Shown here: in pieces, positions 23,835-31,897 of the stretch
Numbering within the stretch: position 1 is the first letter of the stretch
Layout: the number at the start of each line of letters is the position of its first letter
Source: an uncultured Oscillospiraceae bacterium
GTDB lineage: Bacteria > Bacillota > Clostridia > Oscillospirales > Oscillospiraceae
Reading direction: 5' to 3'
DNA: 64,000 nt
Assembly (NCBI GenBank): GCA_947624985.1
Contig: CANQMO010000008.1
Span: 1 to 64,000, forward strand
Made by a program: the position numbers and the translations under genes
Notes under the pieces: model-generated
What the model was told of the DNA's origin: nothing
What the model saw: the letters and a program-made list of their open reading frames with translations, nothing else
Database searches by the model: none

Positions 23835-24965
23835 TCACTTGCCCACGATCAGGCCGATGGCGTTGGCCAGAAGCTCCGCCGCTCCGGCTCTGGTCAGGAC
23901 TGTCTCCACATCGTCCCAGCTGCGGGGCATCACGCCGCAGGCGGTGAGGTTCGCCACGGCCTGGGCCCAGGGCTCGCCGCTGTTTTCCTCGCCCACATAT
24001 GCCGCCGCGCTGACCACATTGGTGACGCCCAGCACGGAGTTGAGCGTGACGCAGGCCTCCCGCAGGGTGATGGAGCCGTCGGGGTCGAAGGTGGCGCCGG
24101 TGGCGGTGGACTGGCCCTGGATATAGCCGTTCATAAGAGCGGTGGCCACATAGGGCTTCAGCCAGGCGCCGATGTTGCCGTCGTCCTCAAAGCCGGTGGT
24201 GGACACGCCCTTCAGTACGGTGCGGTCCGCGGCGGCCATGCACATGGACAGGAACTCGCCCCGGGTCACTTCCGCGTCCGGATTGAACACATAGTTCTCG
24301 CCCACGCTTTCACCGGTGAACACGCCGTTCTCCGTCAGGACGATGGCGGCGTACTCACTGCCCTCGCCGGTCAGGTCCGAGTAGGTGACTTTGGACTTCT
24401 GCTTCACCAGCTTGATGATGACGGTGGCCTCCTGAGAGGTGTTGCCGGCGCTGTCGGTGGCTCGGAAGCCGAAGTAATCCTTGCCCCGCTTGCCCTCTTT
24501 GGGGGTATAGACGAAGTAGCCCTGGGCGCTCAGTTGGACGGAGCCCTTCATGGGCTGGGTGGAGATCTCAAAGGTGAGCGCGTCGCCCTCCGCGTCATAG
24601 GCGGTGAGCTGTCCGCCCACGGATACGCCCCGATAGGTCTGGATCTGCTGATTTTCCGCCACCGGCGCGGTATTGCTCCCGTCGCCGGGCTGGCCGGCGC
24701 CCTTCTCGTCGGCGGCATAGAGCCCGCCGCTGACGGACACCACGGACTGGGTGGGGCCGACGGCGTCGTCCGACACGGTGCCCATAACGTCGTTGACGGT
24801 GTCCGCGTCCACTTCAACGGGCGCGCCGGTGCCCGACGAAACGGTCGTGCCGGGGGAGGGCTGGCTCCAGTCGATGATATCCTGTACCGGTCCCGCGGCC
24901 AGGGCGGGCGTGGCGCCCAGCACCATCACCAGCAGAAGGACCCAAGCGATCAAAGTTCGTTTCAT
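23835..24965 (-). CDS. Secreted SLH-domain protein with an Ig/cadherin-like module
   Basis: A 376-residue exported protein. Signal peptide at 1-24 (MKRTLIAWVLLLVMVLGATPALA). Residues about 95-190 form a beta-sandwich module of the Ig/VCBS type (NTAPVAENQ, then AYDAEGDALTFEI and GYFVYTPKEG). Residues about 190-376 contain about three degenerate S-layer homology repeats, recognisable from FNPDAEVTRGEFLSM, FDPDGSITLREACVTL and VLTRAGAAELL; these usually bind pyruvylated wall polymers. The module order suggests a non-covalently wall-attached protein. Ribosome site GGAGGTC precedes ATG 24965. Ligand and function unknown. Confidence 0.82.
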   Translation of the reverse strand: MKRTLIAWVLLLVMVLGATPALAAGPVQDIIDWSQPSPGTTVSSGTGAPVEVDADTVNDVMGTVSDDAVGPTQSVVSVSGGLYAADEKGAGQPGDGSNTAPVAENQQIQTYRGVSVGGQLTAYDAEGDALTFEISTQPMKGSVQLSAQGYFVYTPKEGKRGKDYFGFRATDSAGNTSQEATVIIKLVKQKSKVTYSDLTGEGSEYAAIVLTENGVFTGESVGENYVFNPDAEVTRGEFLSMCMAAADRTVLKGVSTTGFEDDGNIGAWLKPYVATALMNGYIQGQSTATGATFDPDGSITLREACVTLNSVLGVTNVVSAAAYVGEENSGEPWAQAVANLTACGVMPRSWDDVETVLTRAGAAELLANAIGLIVGK

Positions 24966-25146
24966 GTAACGACCTCCATGTAGATTGATACCGTTATTTT
25001 GCACGGCGGCAGGCAAAATATTCCCGGGCAGCCGGAAATGGCCGGTGAAGCGGGGCCGCGGGAGCTTGGCAATGCCCTGCCTTATCATAATCGCCACAGG
25101 CCGGGGATATTCCTGTTTTTTGGCGGGCGGCGGGGGGCAAAACCGC

Positions 25147-25175
25147 TTGACAAAGGGCAAGAAGGTGTATATAAT
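25147..25175 (+). promoter_or_regulatory. Promoter of tRNA-Leu
   Basis: Consensus TTGACA (25147-25152) and TATAAT (25170-25175), 17-bp spacer, ending 15 bp before the mature tRNA. Confidence 0.92.
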
Positions 25176-25190
25176 TACTAGGCGCTATAA

Positions 25191-25277
25191 GCGGGGATGC
25201 TGGAATAGGCAGACAGGCAGGCTTGAGGTGCCTGTGTCCGTCAGGACGTGTGGGTTCAAGTCCCATTCCCCGCACCA
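25191..25277 (+). tRNA. tRNA-Leu, anticodon GAG
   Basis: The 7-bp acceptor stem GCGGGGA (25191-25197) pairs with TCCCCGC (25267-25273), followed by A and an encoded CCA. The anticodon stem CAGGC/GCCTG holds loop TTGAGGT with anticodon GAG at 25225-25227. A long variable arm and the T-arm GGGTTCAAGTCCC confirm a class II leucine tRNA. It reads CUC and CUU. Confidence 0.97.
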
Positions 25278-25717
25278 GCGTCGAAAGACCCTTGAAGACG
25301 ATGAGGACCAGCTTGCTGGTCCTCATTCGTCGGTCAAGGGCCTTTCTCCTTTTCCCCACGCGATTCGCTCCGCTGGATTCGCGTGGGGGCCCCGATAAGA
25401 TGCTGTAAGAACACTTGCACCAAACGAAAGGACACGCGAAAGCGTGTCCTTTCGTTTGGGCTTCGGCCCGACGGAGCGGGCCTCGCACCGATCAAGTTTT
25501 TAACGGCGGGAATGAATCCCGCCTAAACCAATTCTCCGCTTCGCTACGAATTGACGCGCGACCCCGCGCGAACATTGAAAAAAGCGTGCCGCGTGGGGAC
25601 CCTATTTGGGTGTAAAGTCCGGTTTGCTCCCGGGCCGCCGCTGCTTTTGGGCTGTGAAAACGCTTGTTTGGGATGGCCGCTTGTGGTAAACTGGCAGCAG
25701 ACAAAGGGGGCGACGCT
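25278..25717 (+). other. Hairpin-rich gap after tRNA-Leu
   Basis: No gene is supported in these 440 bp. Besides the tRNA terminator it holds an 18-bp perfect stem with a GAAA tetraloop (25420-25437 with 25442-25459), a 7-bp stem (25505-25511 with 25517-25523), CAATTC/GAATTG (25529-25534, 25548-25553) and CGCGCG/CGCGCG (25555-25560, 25565-25570). A plausible promoter for the next gene is TTGTTT (25664-25669), 17 bp, TAAACT (25687-25692). Confidence 0.6.
25301..25326 (+). terminator. Terminator of tRNA-Leu
   Basis: A perfect 12-bp stem (25301-25312 with 25315-25326) extended outward by imperfect pairing of CCCTTGA with TCAAGGG, followed by CCTTTCTCCTTTTCC. A large hairpin with a pyrimidine-rich tail. 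Confidence 0.8.
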
Positions 25718-26269
25718 GTGCGAAGGAACGACATTCTGGCCGAGGACGAAGAGGTCATCATGATGGCCCGGTCCCGGTGGACCAGCTTTATCCTGCCGGC
25801 CCTGCTGCTGGCGGCCTATCTGGGTGGGTGGACCATGGCCCGGCGGACCGGGGAGGACACCCTCACGTTCCATGTGCTGATGGCGGCGGCAGGCGTGTGG
25901 GGCGTGCGGTTTTTTGCCCGGCGGCTGTCCACCTATCTCATGTTGACCAATAAACGCATATACGGCGAGGCGGGGGTCCTGGTGACCCGCACGCTGGACG
26001 TGCCTCTGGACAAGGTGGGCGGGGTGTACATCGAGCAGAGCCCGCTTGGCCGGGTCACGGGCCGGGGCACCGTCACCATCACGACCGCCGGCAGCCAGTT
26101 CGCGTTTCCCAGTATCCCATCGGCGGTCAAGTTCCGCGCCGCGCTGATGGAGGAGGTCAAAAACGCGCAGGAGGCCGCCGACAGGCGTCAGTCCGAGGCG
26201 CTGGCGGAGGCCATCGCCGCGTCTCTGCGGCCCCGTGGCCGTCACCCGTCCCGGCGCCTGCCCCAGTGA
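25718..26269 (+). CDS. Bacterial PH-domain membrane protein
   Basis: A 183-residue protein with two membrane segments (about 20-36 and 44-62) followed by a YdbS/bPH-type domain: LSTYLMLTNKRIYGEAGVLVTRTLDVPLDKV, VYIEQSPLGRVTGRGTVTI and the FPSIPSAVKFRAAL end helix. These domains often sense or bind at the membrane; the role is unknown. GTG start at 25718 is chosen because AAAGGGGG lies at 25703-25710. The tail is Arg-rich. Confidence 0.75.
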   Translation: MRRNDILAEDEEVIMMARSRWTSFILPALLLAAYLGGWTMARRTGEDTLTFHVLMAAAGVWGVRFFARRLSTYLMLTNKRIYGEAGVLVTRTLDVPLDKVGGVYIEQSPLGRVTGRGTVTITTAGSQFAFPSIPSAVKFRAALMEEVKNAQEAADRRQSEALAEAIAASLRPRGRHPSRRLPQ

Positions 26270-26326
26270 GAAACGGACCCCGCTTTGCGCGGGGCGCCAT
26301 GCCGCGCGGTCCCGGCCGGGACCGGG

Positions 26327-26364
26327 GCCGCACCCCGTGACGCGACAGCGCCACGGGGTGCGGC
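26327..26364 (+). terminator. Terminator between PH-domain gene and TSUP gene
   Basis: A perfect 13-bp stem (26327-26339 with 26352-26364, 12-nt loop). A smaller hairpin, CCCCGC/GCGGGG at 26278-26294, precedes it directly after the stop codon. Confidence 0.7.
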
Positions 26365-26396
26365 ATTCCCGCATTTTTACAGAGAAAGGACATAAA

Positions 26397-27197
26397 ATGA
26401 CGATCCTGCAATCGCTTCTGTTTTTCCTGGTCAGCTTTTTCGCCTCCGTCGTCGGAGCCATCTGCGGTATCGGTGGCGGCGTCATCATCAAACCGGTGCT
26501 GGACCTGTTCGGCTGGGCCAGTGTATCCGCTATCAGCTTCCTGTCCGGCTGCACGGTGCTGGCCATGAGCTTTTACTCGGTGGGCCGGTCCATGCTGGCC
26601 GGGGAGAGGACGGTGGACCTGCGCACCGGCACGCCCCTGGCCATCGGCGCCGCCATTGGCGGCGTGGCGGGCAAGCAGCTGTTTGCCGCCGTGCAGGCCG
26701 CGGCGCCGGACCCGGATATGGTGGGCGGCGTTCAGGCCGTATGTCTGGCCCTCATCACGCTCATGACCCTTGTCTACACCCTGAAAAAAGACGGCATCCG
26801 CACGAAAAAGATCGACAGCGCGGCCCTGTGCCTGACGATCGGTCTGGCGCTGGGGATCATGAGCAGCTTCCTGGGTATCGGCGGCGGCCCCATCAATCTG
26901 GTGGTGCTGTTCTTCTTTTTCAGCATGGACACCAAGACCGCCGCCGCCAACAGCCTGTACGTCATCCTTTTCAGCCAGATCACCAGCCTGCTGGCCACCC
27001 TCGCCACCCATACCGTGCCGGACTTCGCGGTCCATACCCTGGCGCTGATGGTGCTGGGGGGTATCGGCGGCGGCATGGTGGGCCGGAAGATCAATGCGCG
27101 GCTGGATGGCCGGGCGGTGGATAAGCTCTTCACGGCCCTGATGGCGGTCATCATCGCCATCAGCGTCTATAACGCCTGGCGCTATCTCGGTGCCTGA
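26397..27197 (+). CDS. TSUP-family (TauE/SafE) membrane permease
   Basis: A 266-residue protein with about eight membrane helices in two repeats, each starting with the family's glycine motif (GAICGIGGGVIIKPVL and SSFLGIGGGPINLVVL). TSUP permeases move sulfite, sulfoacetate and other sulfur- or carbon-containing anions; direction and substrate are unknown here. AGAAAGGA precedes ATG 26397. It lies just before a transporter-sulfatase cluster, so a sulfur-anion role (for example exporting sulfite or sulfate released by that cluster) is conceivable, but a separate promoter follows it. Confidence 0.85.
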   Translation: MTILQSLLFFLVSFFASVVGAICGIGGGVIIKPVLDLFGWASVSAISFLSGCTVLAMSFYSVGRSMLAGERTVDLRTGTPLAIGAAIGGVAGKQLFAAVQAAAPDPDMVGGVQAVCLALITLMTLVYTLKKDGIRTKKIDSAALCLTIGLALGIMSSFLGIGGGPINLVVLFFFFSMDTKTAAANSLYVILFSQITSLLATLATHTVPDFAVHTLALMVLGGIGGGMVGRKINARLDGRAVDKLFTALMAVIIAISVYNAWRYLGA

Positions 27198-27271
27198 CAG
27201 ATAGGGGGCACAAAAGCCGTTTTTGTTAACGTTTACTGCGATTTAAACAAAATATCCGCGTCTAATAATAC

Positions 27272-27359
27272 AAGTTACTGAATTATGCACAAACAACAGA
27301 CAACTTTTTGATTTTTCTTCAAAAAGTTATTGAATTGTGGGAAGACCGGATGGTATAGT
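27272..27359 (+). promoter_or_regulatory. Promoter and candidate operators of the TTT-sulfatase operon
   Basis: TTGAAT (27330-27335) and TATAGT (27354-27359) are 18 bp apart. Upstream are a direct repeat, AAGTTACTGAATTATG (27272-27287) and AAGTTATTGAATTGTG (27324-27339; 14 of 16 equal, 52 bp apart, the second covering the -35 box), and a 10-bp dyad AACTTTTTGA/TCAAAAAGTT (27302-27311, 27319-27328). These are candidate sites for the GntR/LacI-type regulator encoded at the end of the operon. Confidence 0.6.
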
Positions 27360-27429
27360 GACCTCAAGAAGCATACGACACAAACCGATGAAGCGAAGAA
27401 CTATTATTATTTATGAAGGAGAGACTACG

Positions 27430-28407
27430 ATGAAAAAACACACCTTCCGCCGAATCTGCCTGTGCCTGGCTCTGGTCATGGTCGTGAGCTGCGCGTTCAG
27501 CACCACCGCTCTGGCCGCTGAGACCTGGACTGTCACCTGCCCCTGGGCGCCCGATGGCGTGGCCAGCCTGGTGAGCCAGAAGGCCGCTTCCCTGAGCACC
27601 GAGTATTCCGACGATATCACTCTGGTGGCCGAGGCCATCAAGGGTGACGCCGCCACCGTCAACACCTGGGTCCTGGACACCGAGGCCAACGATCCCGGTC
27701 TGGTGTTCGTGGGCGAGGGGCTGCTGTCCATCACCGCCACCATGGACCCGGCCAAAATGCAGTTCGGCTATGAGGACTTCACGTTCGTGGAGAACCTGTA
27801 TTCCTCCGTGTTCGTGCTGTCCGCGGACGCAAAGCTGGAGATCAACAACATCGAGGACCTGCAGGCCTATGTGGCCGAGGCCGATGAGATCACCGTGGCC
27901 ACCAACGGCGCCACCGGTTCCGAGGCGTTCCTGGCCGCCGCGCTGTTCGGCTCCATGGAGGCCGGCGACGCGCTGAAGCTCGTCCCCTATCAGTCCGCCG
28001 CCGAGGCCGCTCAGGCTGTCTCCCGGGGCGAGACCGACTTCGCCGTCAGCCACCAGTCCCAGATCCTGGAGACCTACAACCAGGGCGGCGTCACCGTGGT
28101 CTGCGCCTTTGACGAGGGCGCCATCGAGAACGGCCCCTTCGCCGGCGTCGAGGGCGTGGGCGAGTATGGCTATCCCTACTTCCGTAACCGCTGCTTCATC
28201 ATGGCCCGTGCTGGCACCGACGAGGAGAAGGTCGCCGAGCTGAAAGCCCTGTATGACGATATCCTGGCGGACGAAGAAGTGGTGGAGTGGCTGCACGACA
28301 CCATGCTTCTGGAAGTGGACACCATGGATGTGGAAGCCGTTGAGGAGCATGTTGCCAACGTGAAGGGCATCGTGGAGGAGTACATCGACATCGTTCAGCC
28401 CGAATAA
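27430..28407 (+). CDS. Tripartite tricarboxylate transporter substrate-binding protein (TctC)
   Basis: A 325-residue exported binding protein of the TctC/Bug family. A signal peptide ends near ALAAE (about residue 30). The mature part has the Bug fold blocks: TVTCPWAPDGVAS in place of the usual P-x-G-G-x-x-D loop, VATNGATGSEAFLAAALF and a C-terminal helix bundle. No lipobox Cys is obvious, though Cys19 lies within the signal region. It should capture an organic acid outside the membrane for TctBA. First gene of the operon, with AAGGAGAG before ATG 27430, and followed by a strong hairpin. Confidence 0.8.
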   Translation: MKKHTFRRICLCLALVMVVSCAFSTTALAAETWTVTCPWAPDGVASLVSQKAASLSTEYSDDITLVAEAIKGDAATVNTWVLDTEANDPGLVFVGEGLLSITATMDPAKMQFGYEDFTFVENLYSSVFVLSADAKLEINNIEDLQAYVAEADEITVATNGATGSEAFLAAALFGSMEAGDALKLVPYQSAAEAAQAVSRGETDFAVSHQSQILETYNQGGVTVVCAFDEGAIENGPFAGVEGVGEYGYPYFRNRCFIMARAGTDEEKVAELKALYDDILADEEVVEWLHDTMLLEVDTMDVEAVEEHVANVKGIVEEYIDIVQPE

Positions 28408-28458
28408 CGGCTGGAACGGCTGTACAAAGCTTCGCTCCCATTCATTTTTAACTGCTCG

Positions 28459-28489
28459 GGGGGAATGGGCAATGTGAGCCCATTCCCCC
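28459..28489 (+). terminator. Attenuating hairpin between tctC and tctB
   Basis: A perfect 12-bp stem (28459-28470 with 28478-28489, loop AATGTGA) followed by TTGTCTTTCCT. It lies between the binding-protein gene and the membrane genes and probably lets only part of the transcripts continue. Confidence 0.75.
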
Positions 28490-28517
28490 TTGTCTTTCCT
28501 GAAAGGGAGGTCATACC

Positions 28518-29012
28518 GTGAAAGACAAGATCGATAGAATCAGCGCCCGGCTCCAGGCGAAGCAGATCCGTATCCCGGTGGACCTGACGGTGGGGATCCT
28601 GTTTTTTCTGTTTGCGGGCGTGATACTGCTCATTATGCCGCGGCAGGTGGCGGTATCGGACAGGGACGTGGTCAACGGCCGCGCCTTTCCCAGGCTGCTG
28701 ATGGTGATCATGATGATCTGCTGCGCGCTGCTGGTGGGCAAGGAGCTGTATAAGATCGCGAAAAAACAGCCCCTGGAATACAAGACAGTGAACCTGCTGG
28801 TGGAGGTCAAGGCCCTCATCATCCTGGCCATCCTGGCCGTCAGCTATCTGCTGGCCAGGTGGACGGATCTGTTCGTGGTGGGAGCGGTGTTCTGCGCGCT
28901 GGCGTTCCTGCTCTACTTCCGGTGCAAAAAGCCGAGCTACTACGTCATCACCGTAGGAATGGCCGTGGGTATCTGGGCCGCGTTCCGCTTTTTGCTGAAC
29001 GTGCGCTTTTAA
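28518..29012 (+). CDS. Tripartite tricarboxylate transporter small membrane subunit (TctB)
   Basis: A 164-residue membrane protein with four hydrophobic segments and a basic N-terminus, the usual layout of TctB. A GTG start at 28518 follows AAAGGGAGG. It lies between the TctC-like and TctA-like genes, 15 bp before the latter, which supports the assignment because TctB sequences are poorly conserved. Confidence 0.8.
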   Translation: MKDKIDRISARLQAKQIRIPVDLTVGILFFLFAGVILLIMPRQVAVSDRDVVNGRAFPRLLMVIMMICCALLVGKELYKIAKKQPLEYKTVNLLVEVKALIILAILAVSYLLARWTDLFVVGAVFCALAFLLYFRCKKPSYYVITVGMAVGIWAAFRFLLNVRF

Positions 29013-29027
29013 GGAGGGAGAGGCAAT

Positions 29028-30539
29028 ATGCTGCAACATATCATCCCGGCCAGCGGGCTGCTGTTCACGCTGCAAAATATCCTGTGGATCAACATCGGCG
29101 TGTTCATCGGCGCGGTGTTTGCCGCCATTCCCGGACTGACCGTCATTTTGTGCGTCATCCTGTTCCTGCCGGTGACCTACTCCATGTCCGCCATCCCCGG
29201 CATGATGTTTTTGCTGGGTATTTACTGCGCCGGCGGCTACGGAGGCAGCGTGTCGGCCATCCTCATCAACACCCCGGGCACCCCGCACGCCGCCGCCACC
29301 ATGCTGGACGGCTATCCCCTGTCCAAGCAGGGGCGCACCAAGGCGGCGTTGAAGATCGCCCTGTACGCCTCCACCTTCGGCGGCATATTCTCCGCGCTGG
29401 CCCTGCTGTTTCTGGGGCCGCAGGTGGCGAAATTCGCCGCCCAGCTGGGCACGCCTGAGTGCTTCATGGTGTGCGTGTTCGGTCTGACCATCATCGCGGG
29501 CGTGTCCGGCAAGAGCATGATCCGCGGCATCATCGCCGCGTGCCTGGGGCTGCTCATCTCCTGCATCGGCTCCGACCCCATGACCAGCTATGACCGGTTC
29601 ACCTTCGGCGTAGGCCGGCTGTATCTGGGGCTGGATCTGGCCGTGTGCCTGATCGGCCTGTTCGCCCTGGTGGAGATCGTGGGCCGGGCGGAGCAGAAGC
29701 CCGGCGAACTGCACATGGACACCGCGAAAATGCGCGACAACGGCGTCATCACCAAAGAGGAGTACAAGCGCATGGCGCGGCCTACGATCCTGGGCTCGCT
29801 CATCGGCGTCATCGTGGGGATCATCCCCGGCACCGGCGCGTCCGAGGCGTCCTGGTTCAGCTACAGCCAGGCCAGGAACATGTCCAAAAAGCCGGAGGAA
29901 TTTGGCCACGGCTCCGTGGAGGGCGTCGCCGCGGCGGAGTCCGCCAACAACGCCGTCACCGGCGCTACGCTCATCCCGCTGCTGACCCTGGGCATACCCG
30001 GCGACGGCACGGTGGCCATCATGCTCTCCGCGCTGATGATCAACGGCCTGAACCCGGGCCTTTCCCTGTTCACCACCCAGGGCGACATCATGTACGCCAT
30101 CATGCTGGGCCTCATCCTGGTGAATCTCTTCATGCTGATCCAGGGCAAGGTCCTGACCCCACTGTTCGCCAAGGTGGTGTCCATCCCCCAGGAGATCCTG
30201 ACCCCCATCATCGTCATCTTCTGCTTTGCCGGGGCCTACTCGGTGAACAAGAACTACTTTGACGTGGCCGTGGCGCTGGTGTTCTGCGTGCTGGCGTGGC
30301 TGCTCAGAAAGCTGGATATGCCGCCGGTGCCCATTTTGCTGGGCCTGGTGCTGGGCAAGATGACGGAGACCAATTTCCGCCGGGCGCTGCTCATCTCCAA
30401 CGGCAGTCCGTCCGTATTTTTCAGCAGCGTGTACTGCTGGATATTCATCGCCCTGATCGTGCTGGCGGTGGGCACCATCCTCCGCGGCAAGCTCAGGGAA
30501 AAGAAACCCCAGGCCGAGCCTGTTCCCGAGGAGGAATGA
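29028..30539 (+). CDS. Tripartite tricarboxylate transporter large permease (TctA)
   Basis: A 503-residue permease with about eleven to twelve membrane helices. The TctA family motifs are clear: FAAIPGLTVILCVILFLPVTY, NTPGTPHAAATMLDGYPL, the central GIIPGTGASEASWFSY and GTLGIPGDGTVA-like LTLGIPGDGTVAIML. It moves the TctC-bound organic anion with an ion gradient. GGAGGGAGAGG precedes ATG 29028. The sulfatase gene begins 1 nt after its stop. Confidence 0.92.
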   Translation: MLQHIIPASGLLFTLQNILWINIGVFIGAVFAAIPGLTVILCVILFLPVTYSMSAIPGMMFLLGIYCAGGYGGSVSAILINTPGTPHAAATMLDGYPLSKQGRTKAALKIALYASTFGGIFSALALLFLGPQVAKFAAQLGTPECFMVCVFGLTIIAGVSGKSMIRGIIAACLGLLISCIGSDPMTSYDRFTFGVGRLYLGLDLAVCLIGLFALVEIVGRAEQKPGELHMDTAKMRDNGVITKEEYKRMARPTILGSLIGVIVGIIPGTGASEASWFSYSQARNMSKKPEEFGHGSVEGVAAAESANNAVTGATLIPLLTLGIPGDGTVAIMLSALMINGLNPGLSLFTTQGDIMYAIMLGLILVNLFMLIQGKVLTPLFAKVVSIPQEILTPIIVIFCFAGAYSVNKNYFDVAVALVFCVLAWLLRKLDMPPVPILLGLVLGKMTETNFRRALLISNGSPSVFFSSVYCWIFIALIVLAVGTILRGKLREKKPQAEPVPEEE

Positions 30540-30540
30540 C

Positions 30541-31893
30541 ATGCCGTACAATATCGTTTTCTACTTCACCGACCAGCAGCGCTGGGACACCTGCGGCTGC
30601 TTTGGCCAACCGCTGGATATCACGCCCAATCTGGATAAGCTGGCCGCCGAGGGGGTAAAGTTTTCCAACGCCTTCTCGCCCCAGCCGGTGTGCGGTCCCT
30701 GCCGGGCCCTGTTCCAGACCGGACGCTATCCCACGGAGACCGGGTGCTTCCGCAACAACATCATGCTGCCCCCCAACGTCAAGACCCTGGGCCAGTACAT
30801 AGAGCAGGCGGGGTACGAGACCGCCTACATCGGCAAGTGGCACCTGGCCAGCGACGGGGAGCTGGAAAAGCCCCCGGTCATCGACCACACCGTCACCGCC
30901 ATCCCCCGGGAGCTGCGGGGCGGCTACACCGGCTACTGGCGGACCGCCGACGTGCTGGAGTTCACCTCCCACGGCTACGACGGCTTCGTCTTTGACGAGA
31001 ACGACAACAAGATCGACTTCAAGGGCTACCGGGCCGACTGTATCAACGATATGGCCCTGGAGTTCTTCGACACCTATGACCGCAAAAAGCCCTTCTTTAT
31101 GACCATCTCCCAGATCGAGCCCCACCACCAAAACGACCATAAGCACTACGAGGGGCCGGAGGGGTCGAAGGAGAAGTATAAAAACTTCGTCCTGCCCCAC
31201 GACCTGGAGGCGCTGGGGGGCAACGCGGCAGAGGAGTACCCGGACTATCTGGGCCAGTGCGCCGCCCTGGACGCGAACCTGGGCCGGCTGGTGGACCGGC
31301 TGAAAAAGGAGGGGCTGTATGACGATACGGTCATCATCTTCGCCTCCGACCACGGCTCTCACTTCATGACCCGCAACCGGGACGCCCATCTGAACGGCTA
31401 CGACGACTACAAGCGCTCCTGCCACGACGGGTGCCTGCATGTGCCGCTGGTGATCGTCGGCGGACCCTATAAGGGCGGCGTGACCGTGGAGGAGCTGGTC
31501 AGCACCGAGAGCCTGCCCAAGACCATCCTGGCCATCGCCGGGGTGGATGTGGGCAGCGCCATGATCGGCGAGGACCTTCTGAACGTGGTGGAGCATAAGG
31601 ACCCCGCCCGGCCCAACGAGGTGTTCGCGCAGATATCCGAGAGCCGGGTGGGCCGGTGCGTGCGCACGCCGGAGTGGCTCTATTCCGTCTACGCCCCCGG
31701 CGTCAACGGCGGCGAGGCCGCCGCGGCGGACACATATGCCGACGACTTTCTGTATGACCTGCGGGCGGACCCCTGGCAGCTGGACAACGTGGTGGCCGAC
31801 CCCGCCTATGCGGACGTGAAAAAGGCCCTGCGGGAAAAGCTGCTGGCCTGGATCGAGCGGGCGGAGGGCGTCCGGCCCGTCATCACCGACTGA
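30541..31893 (+). CDS. Type I sulfatase
   Basis: A 450-residue sulfatase of the alkaline-phosphatase superfamily, without a signal peptide, so it should act in the cytoplasm. Metal ligands appear in YFTDQQRWDTCG and in IFASDHGSH. The modification motif is CGPCRALFQTGRYP: C-x-P-x-R with Cys instead of the usual Ser or Ala at the fourth position; the first Cys would become formylglycine and require a maturase encoded elsewhere. ETAYIGKWHLA is the family's Lys/His block. Its position after TctCBA suggests the operon imports a sulfated organic acid and then removes sulfate. Phosphonate/phosphate ester hydrolase activity is an alternative. Confidence 0.85.
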   Translation: MPYNIVFYFTDQQRWDTCGCFGQPLDITPNLDKLAAEGVKFSNAFSPQPVCGPCRALFQTGRYPTETGCFRNNIMLPPNVKTLGQYIEQAGYETAYIGKWHLASDGELEKPPVIDHTVTAIPRELRGGYTGYWRTADVLEFTSHGYDGFVFDENDNKIDFKGYRADCINDMALEFFDTYDRKKPFFMTISQIEPHHQNDHKHYEGPEGSKEKYKNFVLPHDLEALGGNAAEEYPDYLGQCAALDANLGRLVDRLKKEGLYDDTVIIFASDHGSHFMTRNRDAHLNGYDDYKRSCHDGCLHVPLVIVGGPYKGGVTVEELVSTESLPKTILAIAGVDVGSAMIGEDLLNVVEHKDPARPNEVFAQISESRVGRCVRTPEWLYSVYAPGVNGGEAAAADTYADDFLYDLRADPWQLDNVVADPAYADVKKALREKLLAWIERAEGVRPVITD

Positions 31894-31897
31894 AGCC

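Noticed and set aside
24994..25488. Minus-strand open frame across tRNA-Leu (contains GMGLEPTRPDGHRHLKPACL)
   Set aside because: It is the reverse translation of the tRNA-Leu gene, a common false protein call; no ribosome site or family match.
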